From contig CATZDY010000019.1 in assembly GCA_958417755.1 (NCBI GenBank), forward strand, positions 1 to 35,869: a stretch of DNA of 35,869 nucleotides, in the 5' to 3' direction. Position 1 is the stretch's first letter. Every line of letters begins with the position of its first letter. The notes beneath the pieces are model-generated. The model did no database searches, was not told the DNA's origin, and worked only from the letters and a program-made list of their open reading frames with translations. The DNA comes from an uncultured Peptococcaceae bacterium. Its GTDB lineage: Bacteria > Bacillota > Desulfotomaculia > Desulfotomaculales > Desulfocucumaceae. Of the stretch, positions 16,769-24,738 are shown piece after piece. The position numbers were made by a program, and so were the translations under genes.

Positions 16769-18124
16769 TTACAGAGTCAGCACCCCTTCAGCAGTATGCA
16801 GCAAACGCAATAGTTGTTCTTCCCTTCCGTTTGTTGCATTGATATAAATAAGAAACACATCCTCAGCCAATTCCCCTCGGAACTCATAGGTCAGCACCTC
16901 TTTATCCGGGCTCACGGGGATCAAAGCCAACCTTCCGGAAGAAACATTGCTCAAATGGGGACTTAATTTCTGCTTCGCCTGATTCTTGCTTAAAACAGGC
17001 TTAGGGAGCTTCCTGGCCCGATAAGAATCCCAATAATTAGAGGCCTCAAAACCAATGATTTGTCCATCATCCAAGGCCACAGATATCTTGATCATATCCC
17101 CATACATAATACATCCATCTTGTTTACCCACAAAGTTAAACACCACTGTTTTATTTTCTTTTTCATGATAGGATAGCTCTATATTTTCAAACCCCATTTG
17201 CTTGAGATAATGTTTTGCTTTTTTTTGAGCCAAGGCTATGGAAATTTTCTCCTTTCCCACATTCCTTCCATTTAACATCCATATAATTTTTCCTCCTTGT
17301 TTTGATACGCCCACAGCAATTTGTTCATCCTGTATATCTTTGGGGCTTATATTCATTTGATAGGTAGGAATGAGTCCATTTAAAACTTGCATATCTTGTA
17401 CCACAAGACTTTTTTTATCATAGCCATCAACACTCTGTAAAGCAATGGTCCTGGCTTCCGAAGGTTCCACCATTTTCCCGGTCAAGCCCAAAGCTTTTTT
17501 ACCTCTTAGATGGTCAGAAAAAGGACCATCATAAATAAGCACAGGAAATTGTTGCATTTTTTGATCCAAATCTTTTAATTGCTCTTCTGCTAAATCAATG
17601 GCATGACTGCCTACTACTTTTTTGGTATTGGTTAAAAATTCCCCTAAAGTCAAGTTGTTATCCGCTATCTGCTGTTGCATTTTCTTTAATTCTAAATTCA
17701 AATCCCCTGCTTGTTGATACAAAGTACGTAAAGTATGCCATTGCTCTTCTGTTTTGGTTTGCCCCTTTAGGGTCTGCTCTGCCAATGTATTGGCATAATC
17801 GGATACTTGATTCAAATACTGTATTGTTCTGTTCATCACCATATTGGGTACCGGAATCTGGGATAAATTATCCTGAGCAGCATTGGCTTCTTGCCAAATG
17901 TGCATGAAAAGGTTGGCATCAAAATCACTCTCTTGTCCTACCAAAGTTTTTGAAAGCAAAACCTCTACATTCTGGACATGGGTATTCACACGATAAAAAG
18001 CTCTTTGATATTGATTATGCAACATGGTTTCTGTTGCCTGTTTTGATTGGTTCTGTTGGGCTCCCCAAAGAAACGAACCCACCACTAAGACTGCCCCCAA
18101 CACCATGAACCATGTATTTCGCAT
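16769..18124 (-). CDS. ypeB: Spore germination protein YpeB
   Basis: Partner of the cortex-lytic enzyme SleB; needed for its stability and placement in the spore. About 451 residues, normal length. An N-terminal membrane anchor (FMVLGAVLVVGSFLWGA) is followed by a helical YpeB_N region (about 30-200) and PepSY-like repeats in the C-terminal half (for example AKHYLKQMGFENIEL and FEASNYWDSY). Start ATG 18124 has GAGGAGG six bases upstream; a TTG at 18139 has none. It follows sleB by 11 bases, the order seen in spore-formers. Expected to be expressed in the forespore (sigma-G) by family knowledge; I did not find a clear sigma-G promoter. Confidence 0.93.
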   Translation of the reverse strand: MRNTWFMVLGAVLVVGSFLWGAQQNQSKQATETMLHNQYQRAFYRVNTHVQNVEVLLSKTLVGQESDFDANLFMHIWQEANAAQDNLSQIPVPNMVMNRTIQYLNQVSDYANTLAEQTLKGQTKTEEQWHTLRTLYQQAGDLNLELKKMQQQIADNNLTLGEFLTNTKKVVGSHAIDLAEEQLKDLDQKMQQFPVLIYDGPFSDHLRGKKALGLTGKMVEPSEARTIALQSVDGYDKKSLVVQDMQVLNGLIPTYQMNISPKDIQDEQIAVGVSKQGGKIIWMLNGRNVGKEKISIALAQKKAKHYLKQMGFENIELSYHEKENKTVVFNFVGKQDGCIMYGDMIKISVALDDGQIIGFEASNYWDSYRARKLPKPVLSKNQAKQKLSPHLSNVSSGRLALIPVSPDKEVLTYEFRGELAEDVFLIYINATNGREEQLLRLLHTAEGVLTL

Positions 18125-18135
18125 ATGAATCCTCC

Positions 18136-18882
18136 TCAAAGGGCAAAAACATGTCTACCAATTTTACCCACTGTTTGTCTAGACCAAATCCACGGGTTTA
18201 CCGGTTTATTTGGATTCCAAAAATATAAAGCCCCCCCTGTGGGATCCCATCCAGACATGGCGGCCTGAGCAGCTCGTAAAGATTCAGCAGATACTGCCCG
18301 GGTGTACTGACCATTGGTCACGGATTCAAAGGCATCCGGCTGGTAAATCACTCCTGCCAAGGAATTAGGAAATGCATTGCTTTCTGTTCTATTCATAATA
18401 ACCGCCCCAACGGCTACTTTTCCCACATAAGCTTCATCCGCAGCTTCTCCCTCAATGACTCTGGCCAGTAAATAAGTGCTATCTCGGTTGGTAATTCCTC
18501 CGGCTAAACCCGCTGCTTGGGATACCTGAGGAGAAGAATATCCTTTTGCAGAAAACCCCAAAGCAACCCAGGTTTCTGGTCCCACGGTACCATCTGCCAC
18601 CAATCCATTTTTCTTTTGAAATTCTTTCACAGCCCTTTGGGTTTTGTTTGAGAAATAACCATCAATAGGACCTGTGTAATAGCCCCACTGATTCAACACT
18701 GCCTGTACCTTTGATACCGCTGCCCCACTACTACCCCAAGTCAGCATATCATCTTGCGCCCTGGCCTGCCCTCCTTGCCAAAAAATAAAAATTAGGACAC
18801 CTACCCACGCAAAGGCAACGATAGATTTTATATACCACTGGCGCCAGGGCATGTGCCTCCCATTTTCACCAGTTTTGGGCAA
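18136..18882 (-). CDS. sleB: Spore cortex-lytic enzyme SleB
   Basis: Lytic transglycosylase that cleaves the muramic-delta-lactam cortex during germination. 248 residues. A signal/anchor segment (SIVAFAWVGVLIFIFW), a peptidoglycan-binding domain (AVSKVQAVLNQWGYYTGPID, VKEFQKKNGLVADGTVGPET), then the hydrolase_2 domain with the catalytic-type LLARVIEGEAADE, VGAVIMNR, YTRAVS and GALYFWNP. The start is TTG at 18882, eight bases after GGGAGG; an ATG at 18852 is possible but its ribosome site would be only three bases away. sleB-ypeB show that the host forms endospores. Confidence 0.94.
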   Translation of the reverse strand: MPKTGENGRHMPWRQWYIKSIVAFAWVGVLIFIFWQGGQARAQDDMLTWGSSGAAVSKVQAVLNQWGYYTGPIDGYFSNKTQRAVKEFQKKNGLVADGTVGPETWVALGFSAKGYSSPQVSQAAGLAGGITNRDSTYLLARVIEGEAADEAYVGKVAVGAVIMNRTESNAFPNSLAGVIYQPDAFESVTNGQYTRAVSAESLRAAQAAMSGWDPTGGALYFWNPNKPVNPWIWSRQTVGKIGRHVFAL

Positions 18883-18965
18883 AATCCATTCCTCCCTTTT
18901 TACTCTATGTGCTATTATTCTGACATAAGAAAACTTTTTCTATGTATGCAATTTTTTATTTTAAC

Positions 18966-18994
18966 AAAAAAAGCTCCTTAAACAGAAGCTTTTT
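18966..18994 (-). terminator. Intrinsic terminator after dsrN
   Basis: Arms AAAAGCT and AGCTTTT around a ten-base loop, with seven Ts following on the minus strand. Separates the dsr locus from sleB-ypeB. Confidence 0.8.
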
Positions 18995-19008
18995 ACCATA
19001 ACTATGAA

Positions 19009-19072
19009 GGCCAAAAAAATCTCTGGATATTTTTGTAGTTAAGCATATCTTAATACTACATATCATTTGGCC
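19009..19072 (-). other. Nested inverted repeats in the dsrN 3' region
   Basis: Outer arms GGCCAAA (19009-19015) and TTTGGCC (19066-19072); inside, TGTAGTTAAG and CTTAATACTACA pair with a two-base bulge around a five-base loop. It begins six bases after the dsrN stop and precedes the U-tract terminator, so the dsrN mRNA would end in two successive structures. Confidence 0.55.
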
Positions 19073-19077
19073 GTTTT

Positions 19078-20502
19078 TTAATTTTTTCCTTGCTGTGATT
19101 CACGGTATATGTTTGCTTGTTTCACTAAAGCAGGAGCCCATTGGGGGGTGGACAAAGCATGGACATGGCTATAAGCTGCCAATACTTGATTGCGCATAAT
19201 GCCATCTCTTTTGTTGCCAAGCCCATTCCCCCTATCCACCCGAAAGGCAAACTTTACTTCATCTTCATCCAAGTGCAATACTTTTGAATTATGAAACTCA
19301 TGACCTTTTATCACTGTGCCTTTTTCGAAAAAAGGATTATCATAATCCACTGTTACCACTTCATACCCATGGCCTTGGGGTTTATCTGTCATCAGAATAT
19401 CCAAAGGCAAAACTCCAGCCATAGCATAGGTTTTTTCATCCCAAACCATTCTGCGGGATAAATAAATCAATCCTCCGCATTCTGCATAAATAGGCAGCCC
19501 ACGGTCAGCAGCCGATTTGACTTCCTGGCGCAAAGATACATTTTCCTCCAACTGCGCTGCAAAAATTTCAGGAAAACCGCCCCCAATATATAAAGCATCT
19601 ATCTCCGGCAGTTCCTTATCGTGCAAAGCATCTACATAACAAAGCTCTGCTCCCGTTTGAACCAATGCATCTAAATTCTCAGGATAATAAAAGCTAAAAG
19701 CAACATCTTTAAAAATTCCGATTTTTACCGTATTCCTGGAGCAACTACCCCAAGAAACATGCTCCTCATTCCTATCTGCTTTTGGTATGGGTAAAGGAGA
19801 AGCTGCGGTGGCAATGGAGACAATGGTTTTGATATCCAGACAATCCAAAGCAGCCTTTCCTATCCGCTCCACAGCCTCAAAGATTTCTTTTCTCTCCCCT
19901 GCGGGAATTAATCCTAGATGCCGGTCCGGAATGGTCAATCCTTTCCCCTTGGGCAAAACCCCTAACACAGGGATACCACAATAAGTTTCAATGGCCTGTC
20001 GTAACATGGTTTCATGCCGAGAGCGGGCCACTTTATTCAAAATAACCCCTGCAATGGTAACCTCTGTATCGAAATGCAAAAAACCGTTTACCAAAGGAGC
20101 TACACTTCTGGTCATCCTAGTGCTATCCACAACCAAAATAACCGGGGCCTCTATGATTTTAGCTATTTCAGCTGTACTACCACTGCCTTGGATATCCACC
20201 CCATCAAAAAGGCCCATGGCACCTTCCACCACTGCGATGGATTTTTGCGCTCCATGCAGGCAAAAGGAATGGCGAATCAACTCTTTGGACATAAAAAAAG
20301 GATCCAAATTACGACAGCTAACCCCTGTCACCAAGGTCATCCAGCTAGGGTCAATAAAATCAGGACCTTTTTTAAAAGGCTGAATGCTGTACCCTTTTTG
20401 CTTTAATGCTGCCAACAGCCCCAAAGTCACTGTGGTTTTGCCTGAACGTCCATGGGGAGCTCCCACAACCAATCTGGGTATTTGCTTTAAAACTTTTTTC
20501 AT
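19078..20502 (-). CDS. dsrN: Cobyrinate a,c-diamide synthase-like siroheme amidase DsrN
   Basis: ATP- and glutamine-dependent amidase of the CbiA family. In dsr loci it is thought to convert siroheme to siroamide for DsrAB. About 474 residues. N-terminal P-loop GAPHGRSGKTTV (about 15-26), GPDFIDPSWM, EGAMGLFDG, VVDSTRM; C-terminal class I glutaminase-like domain with the nucleophile Cys in YAECGGLIYLSRR and a late SHVHAL histidine. Start ATG 20502 with GGAGG five bases upstream. The CbiA family also serves cobalamin synthesis, but no other cob/cbi gene is near and it lies directly behind dsrC. A strong terminator separates it from dsrC, so it should have its own promoter, which I could not pin down. 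Confidence 0.9.
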   Translation of the reverse strand: MKKVLKQIPRLVVGAPHGRSGKTTVTLGLLAALKQKGYSIQPFKKGPDFIDPSWMTLVTGVSCRNLDPFFMSKELIRHSFCLHGAQKSIAVVEGAMGLFDGVDIQGSGSTAEIAKIIEAPVILVVDSTRMTRSVAPLVNGFLHFDTEVTIAGVILNKVARSRHETMLRQAIETYCGIPVLGVLPKGKGLTIPDRHLGLIPAGERKEIFEAVERIGKAALDCLDIKTIVSIATAASPLPIPKADRNEEHVSWGSCSRNTVKIGIFKDVAFSFYYPENLDALVQTGAELCYVDALHDKELPEIDALYIGGGFPEIFAAQLEENVSLRQEVKSAADRGLPIYAECGGLIYLSRRMVWDEKTYAMAGVLPLDILMTDKPQGHGYEVVTVDYDNPFFEKGTVIKGHEFHNSKVLHLDEDEVKFAFRVDRGNGLGNKRDGIMRNQVLAAYSHVHALSTPQWAPALVKQANIYRESQQGKN

Positions 20503-20717
20503 GCAAACCTCCATTTTATAGGCTTTCCTATGATTAACATATATTGGTATTTATATTTGCACTCCCATCACCAATCCATTGGATTTACGGAAAATCAGTT
20601 CTCTTTATAAATATGTACGATTTGAACAAAAACATGCTGGGCATCACAAGGAATCATTCACAAGCCCATCATTGCTCCCCTAAGAATCCGAATCCACTTT
20701 TCTCTTTTTAGCATACC
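20503..20717. other. Intergenic region before dsrN, no gene seen
   Basis: Together with the dsrC terminator this makes a gap of 389 bases without a gene. It must hold the dsrN promoter. The best candidate is a TATAAA at minus-strand position 20602-20607 with a poor TTTTGT 16 bases upstream; I do not count this as supported. Confidence 0.4.
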
Positions 20718-20784
20718 AAAAAAACAACAGGCACATGTACTTTTGTACTGCTATCCTCATAACAGTACTTTGTATATGTGCCTG
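20718..20784 (-). terminator. Long intrinsic terminator after dsrC
   Basis: Arms CAGGCACAT and ATGTGCCTG at the base and GTACTG / CAGTAC near the loop form a 57-base hairpin (20728-20784), followed on the minus strand by TTG and seven Ts. It would insulate dsrC from dsrN, or give a stable dsrC mRNA end. Confidence 0.9.
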
Positions 20785-20891
20785 ACATGCTCTCACTCAT
20801 ATAACACTTAATGTGTTACTGCAGGAATACCTCGTTGCCCATCATGTGTTTATACATGCAAAACCGATGCTCCCTGCTTTTGCTTATTTTC

Positions 20892-21209
20892 TTATACACA
20901 ACCAGTGGGTTTCGGCAATCCTGCTAATTTACAAGAACCTTTTGCAGGGCCGGATGGAAACAGTTCATAGATATATTTCAAACTGCAACCGGTTTCTTTG
21001 CAAAGCTTACGGATCATAGGAGCAATTTGGAATTGTTTGTAATAGTCACGCAAATAAAGAATGACTTTCCAATGATCATCATTTAATTCATTAATTCCTT
21101 CTCCTGGTGCAAAATATTTTGCACAATCTTCTGTCCATGCATCAGGATCAACCATAAAACCGTCTTCATCCAGTTCAATCTCTTTTCCGGCAATTGTAAT
21201 GCTTGCCAT
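20892..21209 (-). CDS. dsrC: Sulfur carrier protein DsrC
   Basis: Small cytosolic protein that accepts the sulfite-derived sulfur from DsrAB as a trisulfide between two C-terminal cysteines, then is reduced by DsrMK. 105 residues from the ATG at 21209, the typical length. Seen: ITIAGKEIELDEDGF, the helix-turn-helix-like core (NDDHWKVILYLRDYY, IAPMIRKLC), and the C-terminal arm with Cys93 and the penultimate Cys104 separated by ten residues (GSCKLAGLPKPTGCV). Both redox cysteines are therefore present, marking a true DsrC rather than a TusE-like form. GGAGG lies 12 bases upstream. An in-frame extension 14 residues upstream lacks a ribosome site. It has its own promoter candidate and terminator. 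Confidence 0.97.
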   Translation of the reverse strand: MASITIAGKEIELDEDGFMVDPDAWTEDCAKYFAPGEGINELNDDHWKVILYLRDYYKQFQIAPMIRKLCKETGCSLKYIYELFPSGPAKGSCKLAGLPKPTGCV

Positions 21210-21311
21210 CGAAAACAACACCTCCAGTAAATTTATTGGCCTTGCCGACAAACATATAGATAGCAGGTAAACACCGGCAATGCTAACATACTGATACTTT
21301 CCCCACTCCTA

Positions 21312-21340
21312 AAGATACCATTGATAATGCTTGTCGTCAA
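21312..21340 (-). promoter_or_regulatory. Candidate sigma-A promoter of dsrC
   Basis: On the minus strand TTGACG (21335-21340), 17 bases, TATCTT (21312-21317), in the 171-base gap between dsrK and dsrC. The transcript would start near 21305 with a leader of about 95 bases. Confidence 0.6.
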
Positions 21341-21380
21341 TTCCTTTTACAAAAATTTATTTACCATTCTGTATAATTCC

Positions 21381-22763
21381 TTATTTCCATACCAATGCTT
21401 TCCCCACTAAGTCAATCAAACCTTTTACTTCTACACCCAATTCATGTTCTTTTACCATGGGATAAAGCTGGGCTTTACAAATGGAACAAGGAGCACACAG
21501 AATACCATCACCATTGGCCCCAACACCAGTTGCTCTTACCAATTCAGCCTTTTTAGCAGAAAGTTGAATACGGCGTTGATACATTTCCGGATCATCAAAC
21601 AAAATACCAGAACCACCACCACAGCAGAAGGTTCTTTCTTTATTGGGATACATCTCTCTAAAATCTGAAACACAAGCTTTCATCACAATACGCAGATTCT
21701 CTTGCAAATCACAAGCCCTGGCATAGTTACAGGGATCATGCAAAGTCACTGGGTGGCTATTTTTAGAGGGATCCAACTTTAATTGATTGGTTTTAATGTA
21801 ATAGGCCACTTCATCATGAATATGGGTAATGGGCCAACGTACTGGCCGATCAGCCATTGTGGGAATATACATTTTGGCCGCCCGCCAACCGTGTCCACAT
21901 TCACCCCAGACAATTTTCTTAATACCCAATTGTTGGGCAGCGTCTAAAAGACGCATTACATTGTGACGTTGGGTAAATCTTTGGTCAAACAAAAATCCAA
22001 AATTCCCTGCTTCCGCCACAATACTGGGAATGGTCCAATTGGCTCCAATATAGGTAAAGAACAGGGCAGCCCCTTTTAAGGTATATTCATTCAAAAGGAA
22101 GTCCGCTGAAGAAGGAATATAAAGAATATCAGAGTCTGGTTTATCCACTGGGATTGTCAATTCGACACCAAATTCATCCATAATATCTTCTGCTAGAAAC
22201 TCCAAGGTATCCACCAAACCAGGTTTTGGCAAATTGGTATGGTTCCCTACATGTTCCATGGCAGCACCCACGCCTGCATGTAATTTAGGGGTAATCCCTA
22301 ACCAGTGTAAGATTTGGCGTGCAATCATGGTTACTTCGCAGGTATCAATTCCAAAGGGACAAGAAGTGGCGCAACGGCGACATTCGCTGCATTGATAAAA
22401 ATAAGAATACCACTGTTCAATGACATCTATGCTAATGTCTTCTGCCCCTACCAGCTTACCAAACCGTCTACCTTCGGGTGTGAAATATCTTTTATACACT
22501 TTGCGAATCAATTCCGCGCGATTGGCAGGAATATTGTTGGGATCCTTGGTCCCCAAATACGTATGGCAATTTTCAGCGCAAGCGCCGCACTTTACGCAAG
22601 ATTCCATGGCCACTACAAAGGAACGATATTTTTTGCGCATTTCATCTAAATACTGGATTGCTTTTTCACATTTTTGCTCATCAGACAATGGCTCAATGTG
22701 AATTTTCCGCATATCCGTATCACTAGCCCTAACGGGTTGGACCATATCTTTATACGTTGGCAT
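21381..22763 (-). CDS. dsrK: DsrK, HdrD-like iron-sulfur subunit of the DsrMK complex
   Basis: Cytosolic-side catalytic subunit that reduces DsrC trisulfide, related to heterodisulfide reductase HdrD. 460 residues. Two [4Fe-4S] motifs, CVKCGACAENC (about 56) and CSECRRCATSCP (about 125), then two CCG-type domains: GECGHGW with HDPCNYARACD and the FCCGGGSG motif, ending in CAPCSICKAQL. These cysteines are those expected to hold the noncubane catalytic clusters. The ATG at 22763 overlaps the last 14 bases of dsrM and has GGGGTGAG upstream inside dsrM, so the two are translationally coupled. No dsrJOP genes follow, the normal state in Gram-positive sulfite reducers. Confidence 0.95.
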   Translation of the reverse strand: MPTYKDMVQPVRASDTDMRKIHIEPLSDEQKCEKAIQYLDEMRKKYRSFVVAMESCVKCGACAENCHTYLGTKDPNNIPANRAELIRKVYKRYFTPEGRRFGKLVGAEDISIDVIEQWYSYFYQCSECRRCATSCPFGIDTCEVTMIARQILHWLGITPKLHAGVGAAMEHVGNHTNLPKPGLVDTLEFLAEDIMDEFGVELTIPVDKPDSDILYIPSSADFLLNEYTLKGAALFFTYIGANWTIPSIVAEAGNFGFLFDQRFTQRHNVMRLLDAAQQLGIKKIVWGECGHGWRAAKMYIPTMADRPVRWPITHIHDEVAYYIKTNQLKLDPSKNSHPVTLHDPCNYARACDLQENLRIVMKACVSDFREMYPNKERTFCCGGGSGILFDDPEMYQRRIQLSAKKAELVRATGVGANGDGILCAPCSICKAQLYPMVKEHELGVEVKGLIDLVGKALVWK

Positions 22764-23577
22764 CTAACTCACCCCCCCCACTGGAAGGCAATCCCAATCC
22801 CGCAGTCCTTGCGGCTTTAATATCAACATTGGGAAGCCCAGGTGCTGGCTCGGCAGTATATTTCCGATTAATAATCCACCGTTCAGCAAACATCCCCAAT
22901 ACATGCATGAGTTTACTAAATGGGAATATCATTAATAAAACTTGTACCAATAATAAATGAATTACAAACAATGGGGTTGCCAAAACTTCTGCAGTCATGG
23001 GTATTGGTTGCAAAGTAACCAAATAGGTAATGTATTCCCGTACGGGTTCATACTCAATACCCCAACCAGGAATTAAACGCATCAAGTTACCCACAGCTAC
23101 AATGGATAATAACAAAATCAAATGCAAATAATCGCTGGGAGCACTGACATTACGTACCTTTTGGATCACTATCCGACGATAAATCAAATAAAGCAATGCA
23201 ATGAAAATAATGATACCAAATGTTGTTCCCATCAAACTTGACAAAGATTCACTTAGCGCTTCTGTGGTACCAATGTAAACAAATTGTTTACCTAAGAAAT
23301 AAATTCCCATCAAATGCCCACCAATGATGCTCAAGAGAGCGATGTGCATAATCCAGGCCCCTATCCATAAAGCAATATCGGAACGAAATAAACTCCGGAA
23401 AAAGATAACCTCTTTAGCAAACACAGCGGCTACCTGGCCATTGTTTTTGGGAAATGGTGCTAAAGTTATGTTATGCACAATTCGTGCCCCTGCCCAACGT
23501 CCCAGCCGATATAAAATACCAATGACAAAAATTGCTACAGCAATATAAGGAAGTACTTGCAGAATAAACCAGGCCAC
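22750..23577 (-). CDS. dsrM: DsrM, membrane cytochrome b subunit of DsrMK
   Basis: NarI-like diheme cytochrome b that takes electrons from menaquinol for DsrK. About 275 residues from a GTG at 23577, seven bases after AAAGGAGG; the ATG at 23598 lies upstream of that site and is rejected. Five main hydrophobic helices are visible (VLPYIAVAIFVIGILYRLG, ALWIGAWIMHIALLSIIG, FGIIIFIALLYLIY, LHLILLLSIVAVGNLM, PLFVIHLLLVQVLLMIF). Candidate heme histidines lie in IMHIALL, GGHLMG, YLHLIL, VIHLLLV and LMHVLG. The C-terminal tail is cytosolic and Gly/Pro rich. Lies between the ferredoxin and dsrK. Confidence 0.94.
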   Translation of the reverse strand: MAWFILQVLPYIAVAIFVIGILYRLGRWAGARIVHNITLAPFPKNNGQVAAVFAKEVIFFRSLFRSDIALWIGAWIMHIALLSIIGGHLMGIYFLGKQFVYIGTTEALSESLSSLMGTTFGIIIFIALLYLIYRRIVIQKVRNVSAPSDYLHLILLLSIVAVGNLMRLIPGWGIEYEPVREYITYLVTLQPIPMTAEVLATPLFVIHLLLVQVLLMIFPFSKLMHVLGMFAERWIINRKYTAEPAPGLPNVDIKAARTAGLGLPSSGGGELDANV

Positions 23578-23749
23578 TGACACACCTCCTTTGACCATTT
23601 TGCATCATTACAAACTGCAACGCCTCTCAATGTTTTACGCCACTCATGAAATTCCCGGTTGACATAGGAGTTCCATTAGCCAACCGGAATTAAAAAGGCA
23701 CAACTGCTTTGTTTTCTCACTAACGAAATTGCTTGCATCAATCAATCTC

Positions 23750-23935
23750 TTATGCTTCGTTCAAAGAAACTGCTTCATTAGGACATACTGATACACAGGT
23801 TTCACAACCCAAACAATCATCACCATTCACTACACTGGCTTTGTTGTCATCCATTTCAAGAACAGAAGCAGGACAATTGTCGGCACATTCACCACAACCT
23901 ACACATTTATCCTTATCAACCTCTACTGTAAACAT
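23750..23935 (-). CDS. 2[4Fe-4S] ferredoxin
   Basis: Small electron carrier of about 61 residues with two classical motifs, CVGCGECADNCP and CLGCETCVSVCP, each followed by a short acidic stretch. The ATG at 23935 has AAGGAGG eight bases upstream; the GTG at 23944 overlaps that site. First gene of the ferredoxin-dsrMK unit, 172 bases before dsrM. Ferredoxin genes at this place are common in Gram-positive dsr loci; it could pass electrons to DsrAB or DsrK, by inference from position. Confidence 0.94.
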   Translation of the reverse strand: MFTVEVDKDKCVGCGECADNCPASVLEMDDNKASVVNGDDCLGCETCVSVCPNEAVSLNEA

Positions 23936-24385
23936 TTCCTTCACCTCCTTGACAAATACTTTTTATACTCCCAATGCAGGAACTCTTTGCACCTTTTTTT
24001 CATCGAGTAGCTGCATTTTTTGGCCAATCCGATATATACCATCCCTTTGATTTCCCCATCAAAACACGGTCATAACCATCAGACCAGCCTATCGGACGTA
24101 TATATATTCGGTACCTCTTATTTAATTCCTTCTGACAAAATACAAAATTTTTCACTCTGCCATTTTATTCATTTCGACATATTTCCCTTTAAAAAGCTTT
24201 CAATCGTGCATTTAAGGTGCAAGGCCTTTGATTCAATGTTGCAAATTTATCTAAAATTTTGACAAAAAAATCTTTTCTAAAAAAATCAGAAGCTACATCT
24301 TTTTTCTCTATATTTAGTTTATTCATTTTTTTACTTCCTGTCCATAGGAGTTCACTGGTAGAATCACAAAAATTCTAATACCCGT
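23936..24385. other. Divergent control region between ferredoxin-dsrMK and fmdB
   Basis: 517 bases lie between the two divergent genes; this is the part left of the fmdB promoter. No gene is seen. It is AT rich. It holds two copies of a TATATA-flanked CCGA motif in opposite orientation: CCGATATATACC at 24029-24040 and GTATATATATTCGG at 24099-24112 on the plus strand. On the minus strand TTGAAT-16-TAAATG (near 24210-24237) is a weak promoter candidate for ferredoxin-dsrMK. Confidence 0.5.
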
Positions 24386-24415
24386 TTGACACCTTGCTTC
24401 TGCTACTGATATAAT
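24386..24415 (+). promoter_or_regulatory. Consensus sigma-A promoter of fmdB
   Basis: TTGACA (24386-24391), 18 bases, TATAAT (24410-24415): both hexamers match consensus exactly. The start should be near 24422, about 30 bases before the fmdB ATG. Confidence 0.9.
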
Positions 24416-24452
24416 TACCTCCATAAATGACGGAAAGTGAGGCAAAGTGATA

Positions 24453-24695
24453 ATGCCCATATTTGAATTTCGCTGTATGCAATGCGGAAAACTTTTTGAA
24501 AAGCTTTTTGTCAACCGGGATGAAAAGATAGAGCTCACGTGCCCCCAATGTCATGGGGACTCATTGGAACGAGTTATCAGCAAAGCCAGCTACAAAATGG
24601 CGGCAGGGAAAGATGGCGGCCCCAAAATAACAACCAAATCCTGTAGCTCCGGAAACGATTGTGTTACCTTAGAAGTTCCTGGACATGGAGATTAA
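24453..24695 (+). CDS. FmdB-family zinc ribbon protein
   Basis: 80-residue protein with the FmdB/CxxC_CxxC_SSSS N-terminus MPIFEFRCMQCGKLFEKLF and the second knuckle CPQC at about 33, which together make one zinc ribbon. The tail has SCSSGNDC. Family members are small putative regulators of unclear function. The ATG at 24453 has GAGG ten bases upstream; a GTG at 24447 is too near. It is one of only two plus-strand genes in the window, inside the dsr locus, driven by a perfect consensus promoter and followed after 43 bases by the zinc-HEAT gene. Confidence 0.85.
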   Translation: MPIFEFRCMQCGKLFEKLFVNRDEKIELTCPQCHGDSLERVISKASYKMAAGKDGGPKITTKSCSSGNDCVTLEVPGHGD

Positions 24696-24738
24696 GTTTT
24701 TATTTCAGAAAAAGATTTGAGTGCAAAGTGAGTATACA

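Noticed and set aside
19078..20502. Cobalamin biosynthesis role for the CbiA-like gene
   Set aside because: No other cobalamin gene is near and the position behind dsrC fits DsrN, though sequence alone cannot exclude it.
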